Part shown: piece after piece, positions 24,608 to 32,219 of the stretch
How the letters are laid out: each line of letters starts with the position of its first letter
How positions within the stretch are numbered: the first letter of the stretch is position 1
Assembly (NCBI RefSeq): GCF_000463015.1
Contig: NC_022247.1
Location: 930,001 to 994,000, forward strand
Origin: Variovorax paradoxus B4
GTDB lineage: Bacteria > Pseudomonadota > Gammaproteobacteria > Burkholderiales > Burkholderiaceae_C
DNA length: 64,000 bases
Direction: 5' to 3'
Notes under the pieces: generated by a model
Databases searched by the model: none
Told to the model about the DNA's origin: nothing
Seen by the model: the letters and a program-made list of their open reading frames with translations, nothing else
Translations under genes and position numbers: made by a program

Positions 24608-26658
24608 GCTCCACAAGCAAATCCCTGGTCGTCGGCGTCGATGTCGGCGGCACCTTCACCGACCTGTTCGTGCTCGACGAGGCCCATGGCAGCGCACGCA
24701 TCGTCAAGGTGCCCTCCACGCGCGGCGAGGAAGCGCGCGGCTTCATGAACGGCGTGGCGCGCGTGGCCGATTCGGCCGCGGCCATCGCCACCATCGTGCA
24801 CGGCACCACCGTCGGCACCAACGCGCTGCTCGAACGCAAGGTGGCGCGCACCGGCATCATCACCACGCGCGGCTTTCGCGACGTGCTCGAGATGCGCCGC
24901 CGTGACCGGCCCCAGACCTGGGGCCTGCGCGGCAGCTTCGTGCCCGTGGTGCCGCGCGACCTGCGCCGCGAAGTCGACGAGCGCGTGCTGGCCGACGGCA
25001 CGCTGCACACGCCGGTCGACCTGGACCAGGTGCGCGCCGAGGCGCGCTCGCTGCTCGAAGCGGGCTGCGAAGCGGTGTGCGTGTTCTTCATCAACACCTA
25101 CGCCAACCCAGAGAACGAACGGCTCGCCGCGGCGGCCGTGCGCGAACTCTGGCCCAACCCGCACGTCACCTCGGCCAGCGAGGTGCTGCCCGAGATCCGC
25201 GAGTTCGAGCGCTGCTCGACGGCCACGCTCAATGCGGCGCTGCAGCCGGTGGTCGGCAGCTACCTCGGCCGCCTCGAAGCCGACCTGCGCGCGCAGGGCT
25301 TCGCGGGCGAGCTGCTGGTGGTGCAGAGCAACGGCGGCGTGATGTCGCGCCAGACCGCGAGCGACCTGCCGGTGCGCACCGCGCTCTCGGGCCCCGCGGC
25401 CGGCGTGATCGCCTGCGCAGCCATTGCACGCGCGGCGGGTTTCCCGAACGCGATCACCGGCGACATGGGCGGCACCTCGTTCGACGTGTCGCTGGTGGCC
25501 AACGGCGAGGCCGCGCTGGCCGCGCAGACCGCCATCGAGTTCGGCATGGTGATCCGCTCGCCGATGATCCAGATCGAGACCATCGGCGCCGGTGGCGGCT
25601 CCATCGCTTCCGTGGATGCGAGCGGCATGCTGCAGGTCGGCCCCGAGTCCGCCGGCAGCGTGCCGGGACCGGCGTGCTACGGGCGCGGCAACATGCGCCC
25701 GACCGTGACGGATGCGAACGTGCTGCTCGGCCGCATCGCCGCCGATCGTCCGCTGGGCGGCGGGCTGCTTGCGGCGTTGGACGCAGAGAAGTCGCGACAG
25801 GCCATCGAAGAACACGTTGCACGCCCGCTCGGTCTCGACGTGCATGCGGCTGCGGAAGCCATTCTCACGGTGGCCAATGCGCGCATGGCGGGCGCGATCC
25901 GCCTCGTGTCGATCGAACGCGGGCACGATCCGCGCCGCTTCGCCTACATGCCCTTCGGCGGCGGCGGTGCGCTGCATGTGTGCGCGATGATGCGCGAGGT
26001 GGGCGTGGCCACCGGCATCGTGCCGCGCTATCCCGGCGTGACCTCCGCCCTCGGCTGCGTGATCGCCGACATGCGCCACGACGCGGTGCAGACCCTCAAC
26101 AGGCCGCTCGCCGAACTCGACGTGGCCGACCTGCAGCGCCGCATCGACGAACTCTCGGCGGCTTGCCAGCAGCGCCTCGACTCCTCGGGCGTGCGCTTCG
26201 ACGACGTGCGCGAGGTGATCGCGCTCGACATGCTCTATGCCGGCCAGACGCACACGCTGCCCGTGGTGCTGGCCGATGCGGGCAAGGCGCCGATCACGGC
26301 CGCATCGATCCGCGCCGCGTTCGAGGCCGCCTACACGGCCGCCTTCGGCCGCGTGCTCGACGGCATCCCCATCCGCGTGATGAACCTGCGCTATGCGCGC
26401 ATCGGCGTGCGGCCCAAGTTCGACCTGAAGGTGCTGGCACCCGAAGGGCAGGGCAGCACCGCGCCGCTGGGCACGCAGCGCGTGTTCCACCACGGCCAGT
26501 GGCACGAGGCTGTGCGCTACGCACGGCTCGAGCTGCCGGTGGCCGCGCGCATCGAAGGGCCTGCGATCCTCGAGCAGGCCGACACCACCGTGTGGCTCGA
26601 ACCCGGCTTCCACGCCGAGGTCGACGCGCACGGCAACCTGCTGGTGAGGCTGTCATGA
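24604..26658 (+). CDS. Hydantoinase A / oxoprolinase A-family subunit
   Basis: A 684-residue HyuA-type ATPase subunit. GVDVGGTFTDLFVLD (residues 11-25) is the phosphate-binding loop of the ASKHA fold; HGTTVGTNALLERKVARTG and GDMGGTSFDVSL are further nucleotide-site motifs, and SIERGHDPRRFAYMPFGGGG is typical of the family. With HyuB it forms an ATP-dependent amidohydrolase of lactam or imide rings, or a related carboxylase. The substrate is not readable, but the overlap with the next gene shows that it is part of the same pathway. Confidence 0.88.
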   Translation: MSSTSKSLVVGVDVGGTFTDLFVLDEAHGSARIVKVPSTRGEEARGFMNGVARVADSAAAIATIVHGTTVGTNALLERKVARTGIITTRGFRDVLEMRRRDRPQTWGLRGSFVPVVPRDLRREVDERVLADGTLHTPVDLDQVRAEARSLLEAGCEAVCVFFINTYANPENERLAAAAVRELWPNPHVTSASEVLPEIREFERCSTATLNAALQPVVGSYLGRLEADLRAQGFAGELLVVQSNGGVMSRQTASDLPVRTALSGPAAGVIACAAIARAAGFPNAITGDMGGTSFDVSLVANGEAALAAQTAIEFGMVIRSPMIQIETIGAGGGSIASVDASGMLQVGPESAGSVPGPACYGRGNMRPTVTDANVLLGRIAADRPLGGGLLAALDAEKSRQAIEEHVARPLGLDVHAAAEAILTVANARMAGAIRLVSIERGHDPRRFAYMPFGGGGALHVCAMMREVGVATGIVPRYPGVTSALGCVIADMRHDAVQTLNRPLAELDVADLQRRIDELSAACQQRLDSSGVRFDDVREVIALDMLYAGQTHTLPVVLADAGKAPITAASIRAAFEAAYTAAFGRVLDGIPIRVMNLRYARIGVRPKFDLKVLAPEGQGSTAPLGTQRVFHHGQWHEAVRYARLELPVAARIEGPAILEQADTTVWLEPGFHAEVDAHGNLLVRLS

Positions 26659-27269
26659 GCGCGGAAACGAAGCCTGTCGCGGCGAAGACGGCGCTGGTCA
26701 TCATCGACCTGCAGAACGACTTTCTCGATGCCAAGGGCGCCTATGCGCGCGGCGGCGACACCAACCCGCCCGCGCTGCTGCTGCCGGCGCGCGTGGCCGG
26801 GGTGGCGCGCGCGCTCAAGGCCGCGGGCGGCCTCGTGGTCGCCAGCCAATTCACGCTGTGGCCCGATGCGGCCGGCGAGCCGATGGTGTCGCCGCACCTC
26901 AAGGCGCTGCGCCCCTACCTGAAGAAGGGCGACTTCGCGCCCGGCAGCTGGGGCCAGGCCAACGTCGATGCGCTGGCGGGGCTTGTCGACGTGACGGTCA
27001 GCAAGGTTGCCTATTCGGCCTTCTTCAACACCCAGCTCGACTGGGTGCTGCGCCGTGCGGGCATCGACACCGTGGCCGTGTGCGGCATCGTGACCAACGG
27101 CGGCGTGGCCAGCACCGTGCGCGATGCCCACATGCGCGACTACCGCACGCTGGTGCTGGCCGACGGCTGCGCGGCCTTCGGCGAAGAGCGCCACCAGACC
27201 TCGCTGGCCGACATGCGCAACGTGGCCGAGGTGACCGACTGCGCGGCCTTCATCGCGTCGCTCGCATGA
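26655..27269 (+). CDS. Isochorismatase-fold hydrolase lacking the usual catalytic Cys
   Basis: A 204-residue protein of the isochorismatase superfamily. Asp18 in LVIIDLQNDF and Lys117 in TVSKVAYSAF are in place. The nucleophile position, normally TN-x-CV in amidases such as RutB and nicotinamidase, reads TNGGVAST, so Gly150 replaces Cys; the nearest Cys (143) is seven residues earlier. True isochorismatases (EntB, PhzD) also have Gly there and hydrolyse a vinyl ether, not an amide. The name cysteine hydrolase would therefore be misleading. The start overlaps hyuA and the stop overlaps the flavoprotein gene by 4 nt each. Confidence 0.82.
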   Translation: MSAETKPVAAKTALVIIDLQNDFLDAKGAYARGGDTNPPALLLPARVAGVARALKAAGGLVVASQFTLWPDAAGEPMVSPHLKALRPYLKKGDFAPGSWGQANVDALAGLVDVTVSKVAYSAFFNTQLDWVLRRAGIDTVAVCGIVTNGGVASTVRDAHMRDYRTLVLADGCAAFGEERHQTSLADMRNVAEVTDCAAFIASLA

Positions 27270-28681
27270 CGGCAAGCCCTTTGCGCCTCATCCGCCGCGC
27301 GGCATCGGTCGAGGCCGAGGTGCACGTGCCGGTGGCGATCGTCGGCGGCGGCGCCTGCGGGCTCACGGCCGCGTTGATGCTCAGCGACGCGGGCGTGGAC
27401 TGCGCAGTGCTCGAGCGCGACGCGCTGCCCAGCGGCTCGACTGCGCTGTCCTCGGGCTTCATCCCCGCACCCGGCACCCGCACGCAGCGGGCGCATGGCG
27501 TGCAGGGCGACAGCGCCGAGCGCTTCGCCGCCGACATCCAGGCCAAGGCCCACGGCCGTGCGGCGCCTGCGCTGGTCGAGGCCTATGCGGCTTCCATCGG
27601 CCCGGCGCTCGATGCGCTGCAGGAACGGCATGGGCTGCAGTGGATGCTGCTCGACGGCTTTCTCTATCCGGGGCACAGCGTGCATCGCATGCATTCGCTG
27701 CCGCAGAGAACAGGCGCGTCGCTGATGGCTGCCTTGCAGGCCGCCGTCGAGGCGGCGGGCATTCCCGTGCTGACACAAGCGTTGGTCGACACGCTGGTGC
27801 TCGATGCCGAAGACCGCGTGATCGGCGTCGATTACTTGCGCCCCGACGGCAGCAGCGAAACGCTGGGCTGCGACGCACTGCTGCTCGCCTGCAACGGCTT
27901 CGGCGGAAATTCGGAAATGGTGCGCACGCTGCTGCCCGAGATGGCCGAAGCCACCTTCGGCGGCCACGCCGGCAACGACGGCAGCGCGATCCTCTGGGGC
28001 GAAGCGCTGGGCGCACGCCTGCGCGACCTCGGCGGCTACCAGGGCCACGGCTCGTGGGTCACGCCGCAAGGCGCGCTGATGTCGTGGGCCGTGATGATGG
28101 AAGGCGGCGTGCAGCTCGACTGCGAGGGCCGGCGCTTTCACGACGAGACGCAGGGCTATTCGGAAGCTGCCGTGCACGTGCTCGCGCAACCGGGCGGCAT
28201 TGCGTGGAACGTGTTCGACGCGCCACTGCTTGCACTGGCGCGGGGCTTTCCCGACTTCTGCGAGGCCGAAGCGGCAGGTGCGTTGCGCCGCTGCGAATCG
28301 GTGGCTGCGCTGGCGGACTGCATCGGCTGCGAGCCTTCCGTGCTGCAAGGCACGCTCGACGCCATGCGCGCCGGCACGCCACCGCCCGATGGCCGCGTGT
28401 TCGCACGCGCACTCGAAGCGCCGTACTTCGCAGTGAAGGTCACGGGTGCGTTGTTCCACACCCAAGGCGGCCTCGACACCGCGCCCGACATGCGTGTGCT
28501 GCGGCACGACGGCACGCCCTTCGCCAACCTGCTCGCCGCCGGTGGCGCGGCCGGCGGCGTCTCGGGCGATGCGGTGTGGGGCTATCTTTCCGGCAACGGC
28601 CTGCTGAGCGCCGTGGCCGGCGGCTACATCGCGGCGCGCACGGCCGCTGCACTGATCCATTCGACGAAAGCGTCCGCATGA
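27266..28681 (+). CDS. FAD-dependent oxidoreductase, fumarate-reductase flavoprotein type
   Basis: A 471-residue flavoprotein with the dinucleotide motif VAIVGGGACGLTAAL (Gly27-Gly32), VLERDALPSGSTALSSGF and a C-terminal GAAGGVSGDAVWGYLSGNGLLSAV FAD segment (in two parts). This arrangement is that of the fumarate reductase/succinate dehydrogenase flavoprotein and 3-ketosteroid dehydrogenase superfamily, including tricarballylate dehydrogenase TcuA. Such enzymes make or reduce a carbon-carbon double bond next to a carboxylate or ketone. In this operon it could turn an alkylsuccinate-type compound into the unsaturated acid that the LeuCD-like enzyme hydrates; this is inference. Confidence 0.8.
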   Translation: MTASPLRLIRRAASVEAEVHVPVAIVGGGACGLTAALMLSDAGVDCAVLERDALPSGSTALSSGFIPAPGTRTQRAHGVQGDSAERFAADIQAKAHGRAAPALVEAYAASIGPALDALQERHGLQWMLLDGFLYPGHSVHRMHSLPQRTGASLMAALQAAVEAAGIPVLTQALVDTLVLDAEDRVIGVDYLRPDGSSETLGCDALLLACNGFGGNSEMVRTLLPEMAEATFGGHAGNDGSAILWGEALGARLRDLGGYQGHGSWVTPQGALMSWAVMMEGGVQLDCEGRRFHDETQGYSEAAVHVLAQPGGIAWNVFDAPLLALARGFPDFCEAEAAGALRRCESVAALADCIGCEPSVLQGTLDAMRAGTPPPDGRVFARALEAPYFAVKVTGALFHTQGGLDTAPDMRVLRHDGTPFANLLAAGGAAGGVSGDAVWGYLSGNGLLSAVAGGYIAARTAAALIHSTKASA

Positions 28682-29541
28682 CGTATCCCTCCTTCAAGAC
28701 ACGGCTCGCGCGCAACGACATCGTGCTCGCGCCCGGCGTGTACGACGCGCTCAGCGCCCTCGTGGCCGAGCAGGCCGGCTTCGAGGCGCTGTACCTCTCG
28801 GGCGCCTCCATCGCCTACACGCGCCTGGGCCGCTCCGACGTCGGCCTCACCACCTTCACCGAGGTGGCCGACACGCTGGCGCGCATCACCGAACGCGTGA
28901 GCCTGCCGGTGATCGTCGATGCCGACACCGGCTTCGGCAACGCGCTCAACACGCAGCGCACCGTGCGCGGCTTCGAGCGCGCGGGCGCGGCGATGGTGCA
29001 GATCGAGGACCAGACCTTTCCCAAGCGCTGCGGCCATCTCGACGGCAAGGCCGTGGTGCCCGAGCGCGAGATGGTCGGCAAGCTCAAGGCCGCGCTGGAC
29101 GCGCGCACCTCGAGCGACACGCTGATCCTCGCGCGTACCGATGCGGTGGCGGTCGAAGGCCTGGAGGCCGCGCTCGACCGCGCCGAGGCCTACCTCGCCT
29201 GCGGCGTGGACGCGCTTTTCATCGAGGCGCTGCGCTCGCCCGAGCAGATGGATGCCGCCTGCCAACGCTTCGGCGACCGCGTGCCGCTGCTCGCCAACAT
29301 GGTCGAAGGCGGCAAGACGCCGATCCAGGATGCGGATGCGCTGCAGGCCCATGGCTTTCGCATCGCGATCTTTCCGGGCGGCACCGCGCGCGCCGTGGTG
29401 CACACGCTGCAGGGCTACTACGCGAGCCTGCACCGGCACCGCAGCACGCAGCCCTGGCGGCCGCAGATGCTGGACTTCGACGCGCTCAACGAGGTGATCG
29501 GCACGCCGGAGCTGATGCGCACCGGCCAGAAGTACGACTGA
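28678..29541 (+). CDS. Isocitrate lyase/PEP mutase-family lyase
   Basis: A 287-residue protein of the family that includes 2-methylisocitrate lyase, 2,3-dimethylmalate lyase, oxaloacetate decarboxylase and PEP mutase. It has LYLSGASIAYTRLGR, the metal-binding DADTGFGN (Asp81, Asp83), QIEDQTFPKRCGH with the lyase-type catalytic Cys118, and ARTDA. The KRCGH sequence marks the C-C bond lyases and argues against PEP mutase. It is the last gene of the operon and would cleave an alkylmalate to pyruvate or glyoxylate plus a short acid. It converges with a LysR gene after 21 nt. Confidence 0.83.
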   Translation: MTYPSFKTRLARNDIVLAPGVYDALSALVAEQAGFEALYLSGASIAYTRLGRSDVGLTTFTEVADTLARITERVSLPVIVDADTGFGNALNTQRTVRGFERAGAAMVQIEDQTFPKRCGHLDGKAVVPEREMVGKLKAALDARTSSDTLILARTDAVAVEGLEAALDRAEAYLACGVDALFIEALRSPEQMDAACQRFGDRVPLLANMVEGGKTPIQDADALQAHGFRIAIFPGGTARAVVHTLQGYYASLHRHRSTQPWRPQMLDFDALNEVIGTPELMRTGQKYD

Positions 29542-29562
29542 GGCATCGCGGGCGCGGCGTCC

Positions 29563-30447
29563 TCAGCGCAGCACCCGCACCAGCTCGTCGTACACCAGCC
29601 GCACGCGCGCCGGCACCGGCGCGCGCTGCGGGCGGTAGACGTGGATCGGCCAGGGCTCGGGCGCCTCGGCCTCCAGCACGGGCAGCATCGCGCCTGTGCG
29701 CAGCCACGGTTCGGCCAGCGGCCCGATCAATTGCCCGAAGCCCACGCCCGCGAGCACGGCGGCGCATTCGGCATCGATGCTGTCGGTCACGAAGGCGGGC
29801 GAGGACACCGTCACCACCCGCCGCCTGCTGAAGGCCCACGGCCAGGGGCGGCCCGAGCTGCGGTCGATCAGCGCAGTGAGCGGCAGCGCCGACAGCGCAT
29901 CGAGGCCCTGCGGCCGGCCCACTCTTTCGATGAGCGCCGGCGCCGCCACCACATGCAGCGCCATCTTGCCGACGGCGCGCGCCACGAAGCGCGCGTCGCG
30001 CATCGGCCCCACGCGCACGCCGATGTCGATCTGCTCGTCGACCACGTCGGCATGCTGCTCCGACAGGCGCAGGTCGAGCACCAGCCCGGGGTGCGCCGCC
30101 AGCAGCGGCGCCAGCGCCTGCGGGATGAGCCGGGCATACACGTGCGGCGCCGTGACCCGCACCGTGCCCGCATGCTGCGACAGCGCGCGCCGGTCGATCT
30201 GGTGGAACAGTTCGTCGACGCTGCCCACCGCCACGCGGGCGCGCTCGGCGAGCTGCCGGCCGAAGTCGGTGAGCTGCACGCCGCGCGTGCTGCGGTGGAA
30301 CAGCGGCTCGCCCAGTTCTTCTTCCAGCTCGCGCACCGCACGCGTCACGACCTGCGGCGAGACGGACAGGCGCGCGGCCGCCTCGCGGAAGTTGGCGGCA
30401 GCGGCGGCGGTGCAGAACACGCGCAGGGCTTCGAGACGGTTGGCCAT
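29563..30447 (-). CDS. LysR-family transcriptional regulator
   Basis: A 294-residue regulator. The N-terminal helix-turn-helix is MANRLEALRVFCTAAAAANF, REAAARLSVSPQVVTRAVRELEEELGEPLFHRSTRGV (in parts), and the remainder is the LysR effector domain (VRVTAPHVYARLIPQALAPLL). The ANFREAA and RGVQLTDFGR wording is of the CrgA/AaeR-like subgroup. It diverges from the SDR at 30580 with a 132-nt region holding two dyads, so that SDR is the likely target. The effector is unknown. Confidence 0.88.
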   Translation of the reverse strand: MANRLEALRVFCTAAAAANFREAAARLSVSPQVVTRAVRELEEELGEPLFHRSTRGVQLTDFGRQLAERARVAVGSVDELFHQIDRRALSQHAGTVRVTAPHVYARLIPQALAPLLAAHPGLVLDLRLSEQHADVVDEQIDIGVRVGPMRDARFVARAVGKMALHVVAAPALIERVGRPQGLDALSALPLTALIDRSSGRPWPWAFSRRRVVTVSSPAFVTDSIDAECAAVLAGVGFGQLIGPLAEPWLRTGAMLPVLEAEAPEPWPIHVYRPQRAPVPARVRLVYDELVRVLR

Positions 30448-30469
30448 GGGGTGCTTTCAAGAGGCGGTG

Positions 30470-30504
30470 TATTCCAGATTGAGGAATTCTGAACTCGCAA
30501 GAGT
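30470..30504. promoter_or_regulatory. Two inverted repeats between the LysR and SDR genes
   Basis: ATTCC and GGAAT (30470-30474, 30482-30486) are spaced by 7 nt and contain the T-N11-A geometry of LysR sites. AACTC and GAGTT (30491-30495, 30500-30504) follow with a 4-nt spacer. Both lie in the divergent region and probably bind the LysR protein. Confidence 0.4.
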
Positions 30505-30579
30505 TTCATTTACGGGAATGCGTGGATTTTCCACACTGCATGCACTTGTTCTTCTTCAACACACCCGAAAGGAATTCCC

Positions 30580-31338
30580 ATGACATCCGTTCAAGACAAC
30601 ATCAAAGGCAAGGTCGCCATCGTCACCGGCGCGAGCAGCGGGCTCGGCGAATCGACCGCGCGCCACCTGGCCGCGCGCGGCGCCAAGGTGGTGCTCGCGG
30701 CGCGCCGCACCGACAGGCTCGACAAGGTGGTCGCCGACATCCGCGAGGCCGGCGGCGAGGCCATTGCCGTGGCCACCGACGTGGCCAAGCGCGCCGATCT
30801 CGAGAAGCTCGCCGCAGCGACGGTCGAGGCCTTCGGCCGCATCGACGTGCTGGTCAACAACGCGGGCGTGATGCCGCTGTCGCCACTCGACCGGCTCTTG
30901 GTCGACGAGTGGGACCGCACCATCGACGTCAACATCAAGGGCGTGCTCTACGGCATTGCCGCGGTGCTGCCGCGCATGCAGGCGCAGGGCAGCGGCCACA
31001 TCGTCAACGTCGCGTCGATCGCGGGGCTCAAGGTGTTCACGCCGATCGGCACGGTCTACAGCGCAACCAAGCATGCGGTGCGCGCCATCTCCGAAGGGCT
31101 GCGCGTCGAAATGGGCAACAACGGCGTGCGCGTGACCATCGTCTCGCCCGGCGCGGTGGAGTCGGAGCTGAAGTTCGGCAGCACCGATGCCGAGAGCGCG
31201 GCCGGCGTGAAGGCGTTCTACGAGGCCAACCAGATCCCCGCCGATTCCGTGGCGCGCGCCGTGGTCTATGCCGTGGAGCAGCCCGCGGACGTGGACATCA
31301 ACGAGGTGGTGCTGCGGCCGGTCTCGCAGGAGTTCTGA
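30580..31338 (+). CDS. SDR family oxidoreductase
   Basis: A 252-residue classical SDR with VAIVTGASSGLGESTARHLA, ARRTDRL after strand 2 (an Arg pair favouring NADP), NNAGVMPLSPLDRL, the serine in VASIAGLKV and YSATKHAV (Tyr and Lys). The PLSPLDRL and YAVEQPADVDINEVVLRP segments are those of the YdfG/YdaD-like SDRs of broad carbonyl specificity. It stands alone between a diverging LysR gene and a TetR gene. The substrate is unknown. Confidence 0.85.
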   Translation: MTSVQDNIKGKVAIVTGASSGLGESTARHLAARGAKVVLAARRTDRLDKVVADIREAGGEAIAVATDVAKRADLEKLAAATVEAFGRIDVLVNNAGVMPLSPLDRLLVDEWDRTIDVNIKGVLYGIAAVLPRMQAQGSGHIVNVASIAGLKVFTPIGTVYSATKHAVRAISEGLRVEMGNNGVRVTIVSPGAVESELKFGSTDAESAAGVKAFYEANQIPADSVARAVVYAVEQPADVDINEVVLRPVSQEF

Positions 31339-31436
31339 TCCGGGAGGGCGGGCCATGGCGGTCCCGCTCCGCACCCATTAACCTTCAACCGCAGAAGGTC
31401 ATTGACAGCCAAAAGTGCAAAGCCCCTGCAAAATAG

Positions 31437-31450
31437 AACGACCGTTCGTT
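31437..31450. promoter_or_regulatory. TetR-type operator before the fatty-acid regulator
   Basis: AACGA and TCGTT flank CCGT, giving the AACGACCGTTCGTT pattern that many TetR/AcrR proteins bind. It ends 19 nt before the TetR start codon at 31470 and lies downstream of a TTGACA (31402-31407), so autorepression is likely. Confidence 0.55.
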
Positions 31451-31469
31451 TTATTCCGGAGCTTCCACC

Positions 31470-32168
31470 ATGTCTGTCAATGCCGTTCCCGCCAAGCCGG
31501 TCCGCGCCGCCCAGAAGGGCCAGCAGACCAAGGCCGTCATCGTCGACGCCGCCCTGGCGCTGGCGGCGCAGATCGGGCTCGAGGGCCTGTCGATCGGCGC
31601 CGTGGCCGAGCTCACCAGGATGAGCAAGTCGGGCGTGTTCGCCCACTTCGGCTCGCGTGAGGAGCTGCAGATTTCCGTGGTGCGCGAGTATCACGCGCGT
31701 TTCGAGCAGGAAGTGTTTTTTCCCGCGCTCGAGGCGCCGCGCGGCCTGCCGCGCCTGCGCGCCATGTTCGCCAACTGGATGAAGCGCACCTCGGCCGAGA
31801 TCGACTCGGGCTGCATCTACATCAGCGGCGCTTCCGAATTCGACGACCGTCCCGGCCCGGTGCGCGATGCGCTCGTGGAGTCGGTCAGCATCTGGCAGGC
31901 GGCCGTGCTGCGCGCCATCGTGCAGTCCAAGAGCGAAGGCCATCTGCGCGCCGATGCCGACGAGCGCCAGCTCGCCTTCGAGATCCACGGCCTGATCCTC
32001 GCGCTGCACTACGAAGCGCGCTTCCTGCAGGTGCCGGGCTCGATCGGCCGCGCCAACGTCGGCTTCGACAACATCCTTGCGCGCAGCGCCACGCCCGACG
32101 CGCCGCCCGCCGAAGCCGCGGCGGCGGCCAAGCCCGCCGCTTCCCGCCGGCTCAAGCCGGTGCGCTGA
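31470..32168 (+). CDS. TetR/AcrR-family regulator, probable control of beta-oxidation
   Basis: A 232-residue regulator with the TetR helix-turn-helix in residues about 25-70 (AALALAAQIGLEGLSIGAVA, ELTRMSKSGVFAHFGSREEL). The ligand domain follows, and an Ala/Pro-rich tail ends the protein. It lies 51 nt before the acyl-CoA dehydrogenase gene on the same strand, with a TetR-type operator in front. Beta-proteobacteria use a TetR regulator (FadP) for fatty-acid oxidation genes; this position suggests the same role, with acyl-CoA as the effector, but identity with FadP is not shown. Confidence 0.82.
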   Translation: MSVNAVPAKPVRAAQKGQQTKAVIVDAALALAAQIGLEGLSIGAVAELTRMSKSGVFAHFGSREELQISVVREYHARFEQEVFFPALEAPRGLPRLRAMFANWMKRTSAEIDSGCIYISGASEFDDRPGPVRDALVESVSIWQAAVLRAIVQSKSEGHLRADADERQLAFEIHGLILALHYEARFLQVPGSIGRANVGFDNILARSATPDAPPAEAAAAAKPAASRRLKPVR

Positions 32169-32219
32169 GCGGCCCCTTTTTTCTTTTTCCCTTTCAGTTT
32201 TCGACCAGGAGAGTCCCGG

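Noticed and set aside
22919..26658. HyuBA as an acetone or acetophenone carboxylase
   Set aside because: No third small subunit gene and no carboxylation context; the operon is better explained by ring opening, though this stays open.
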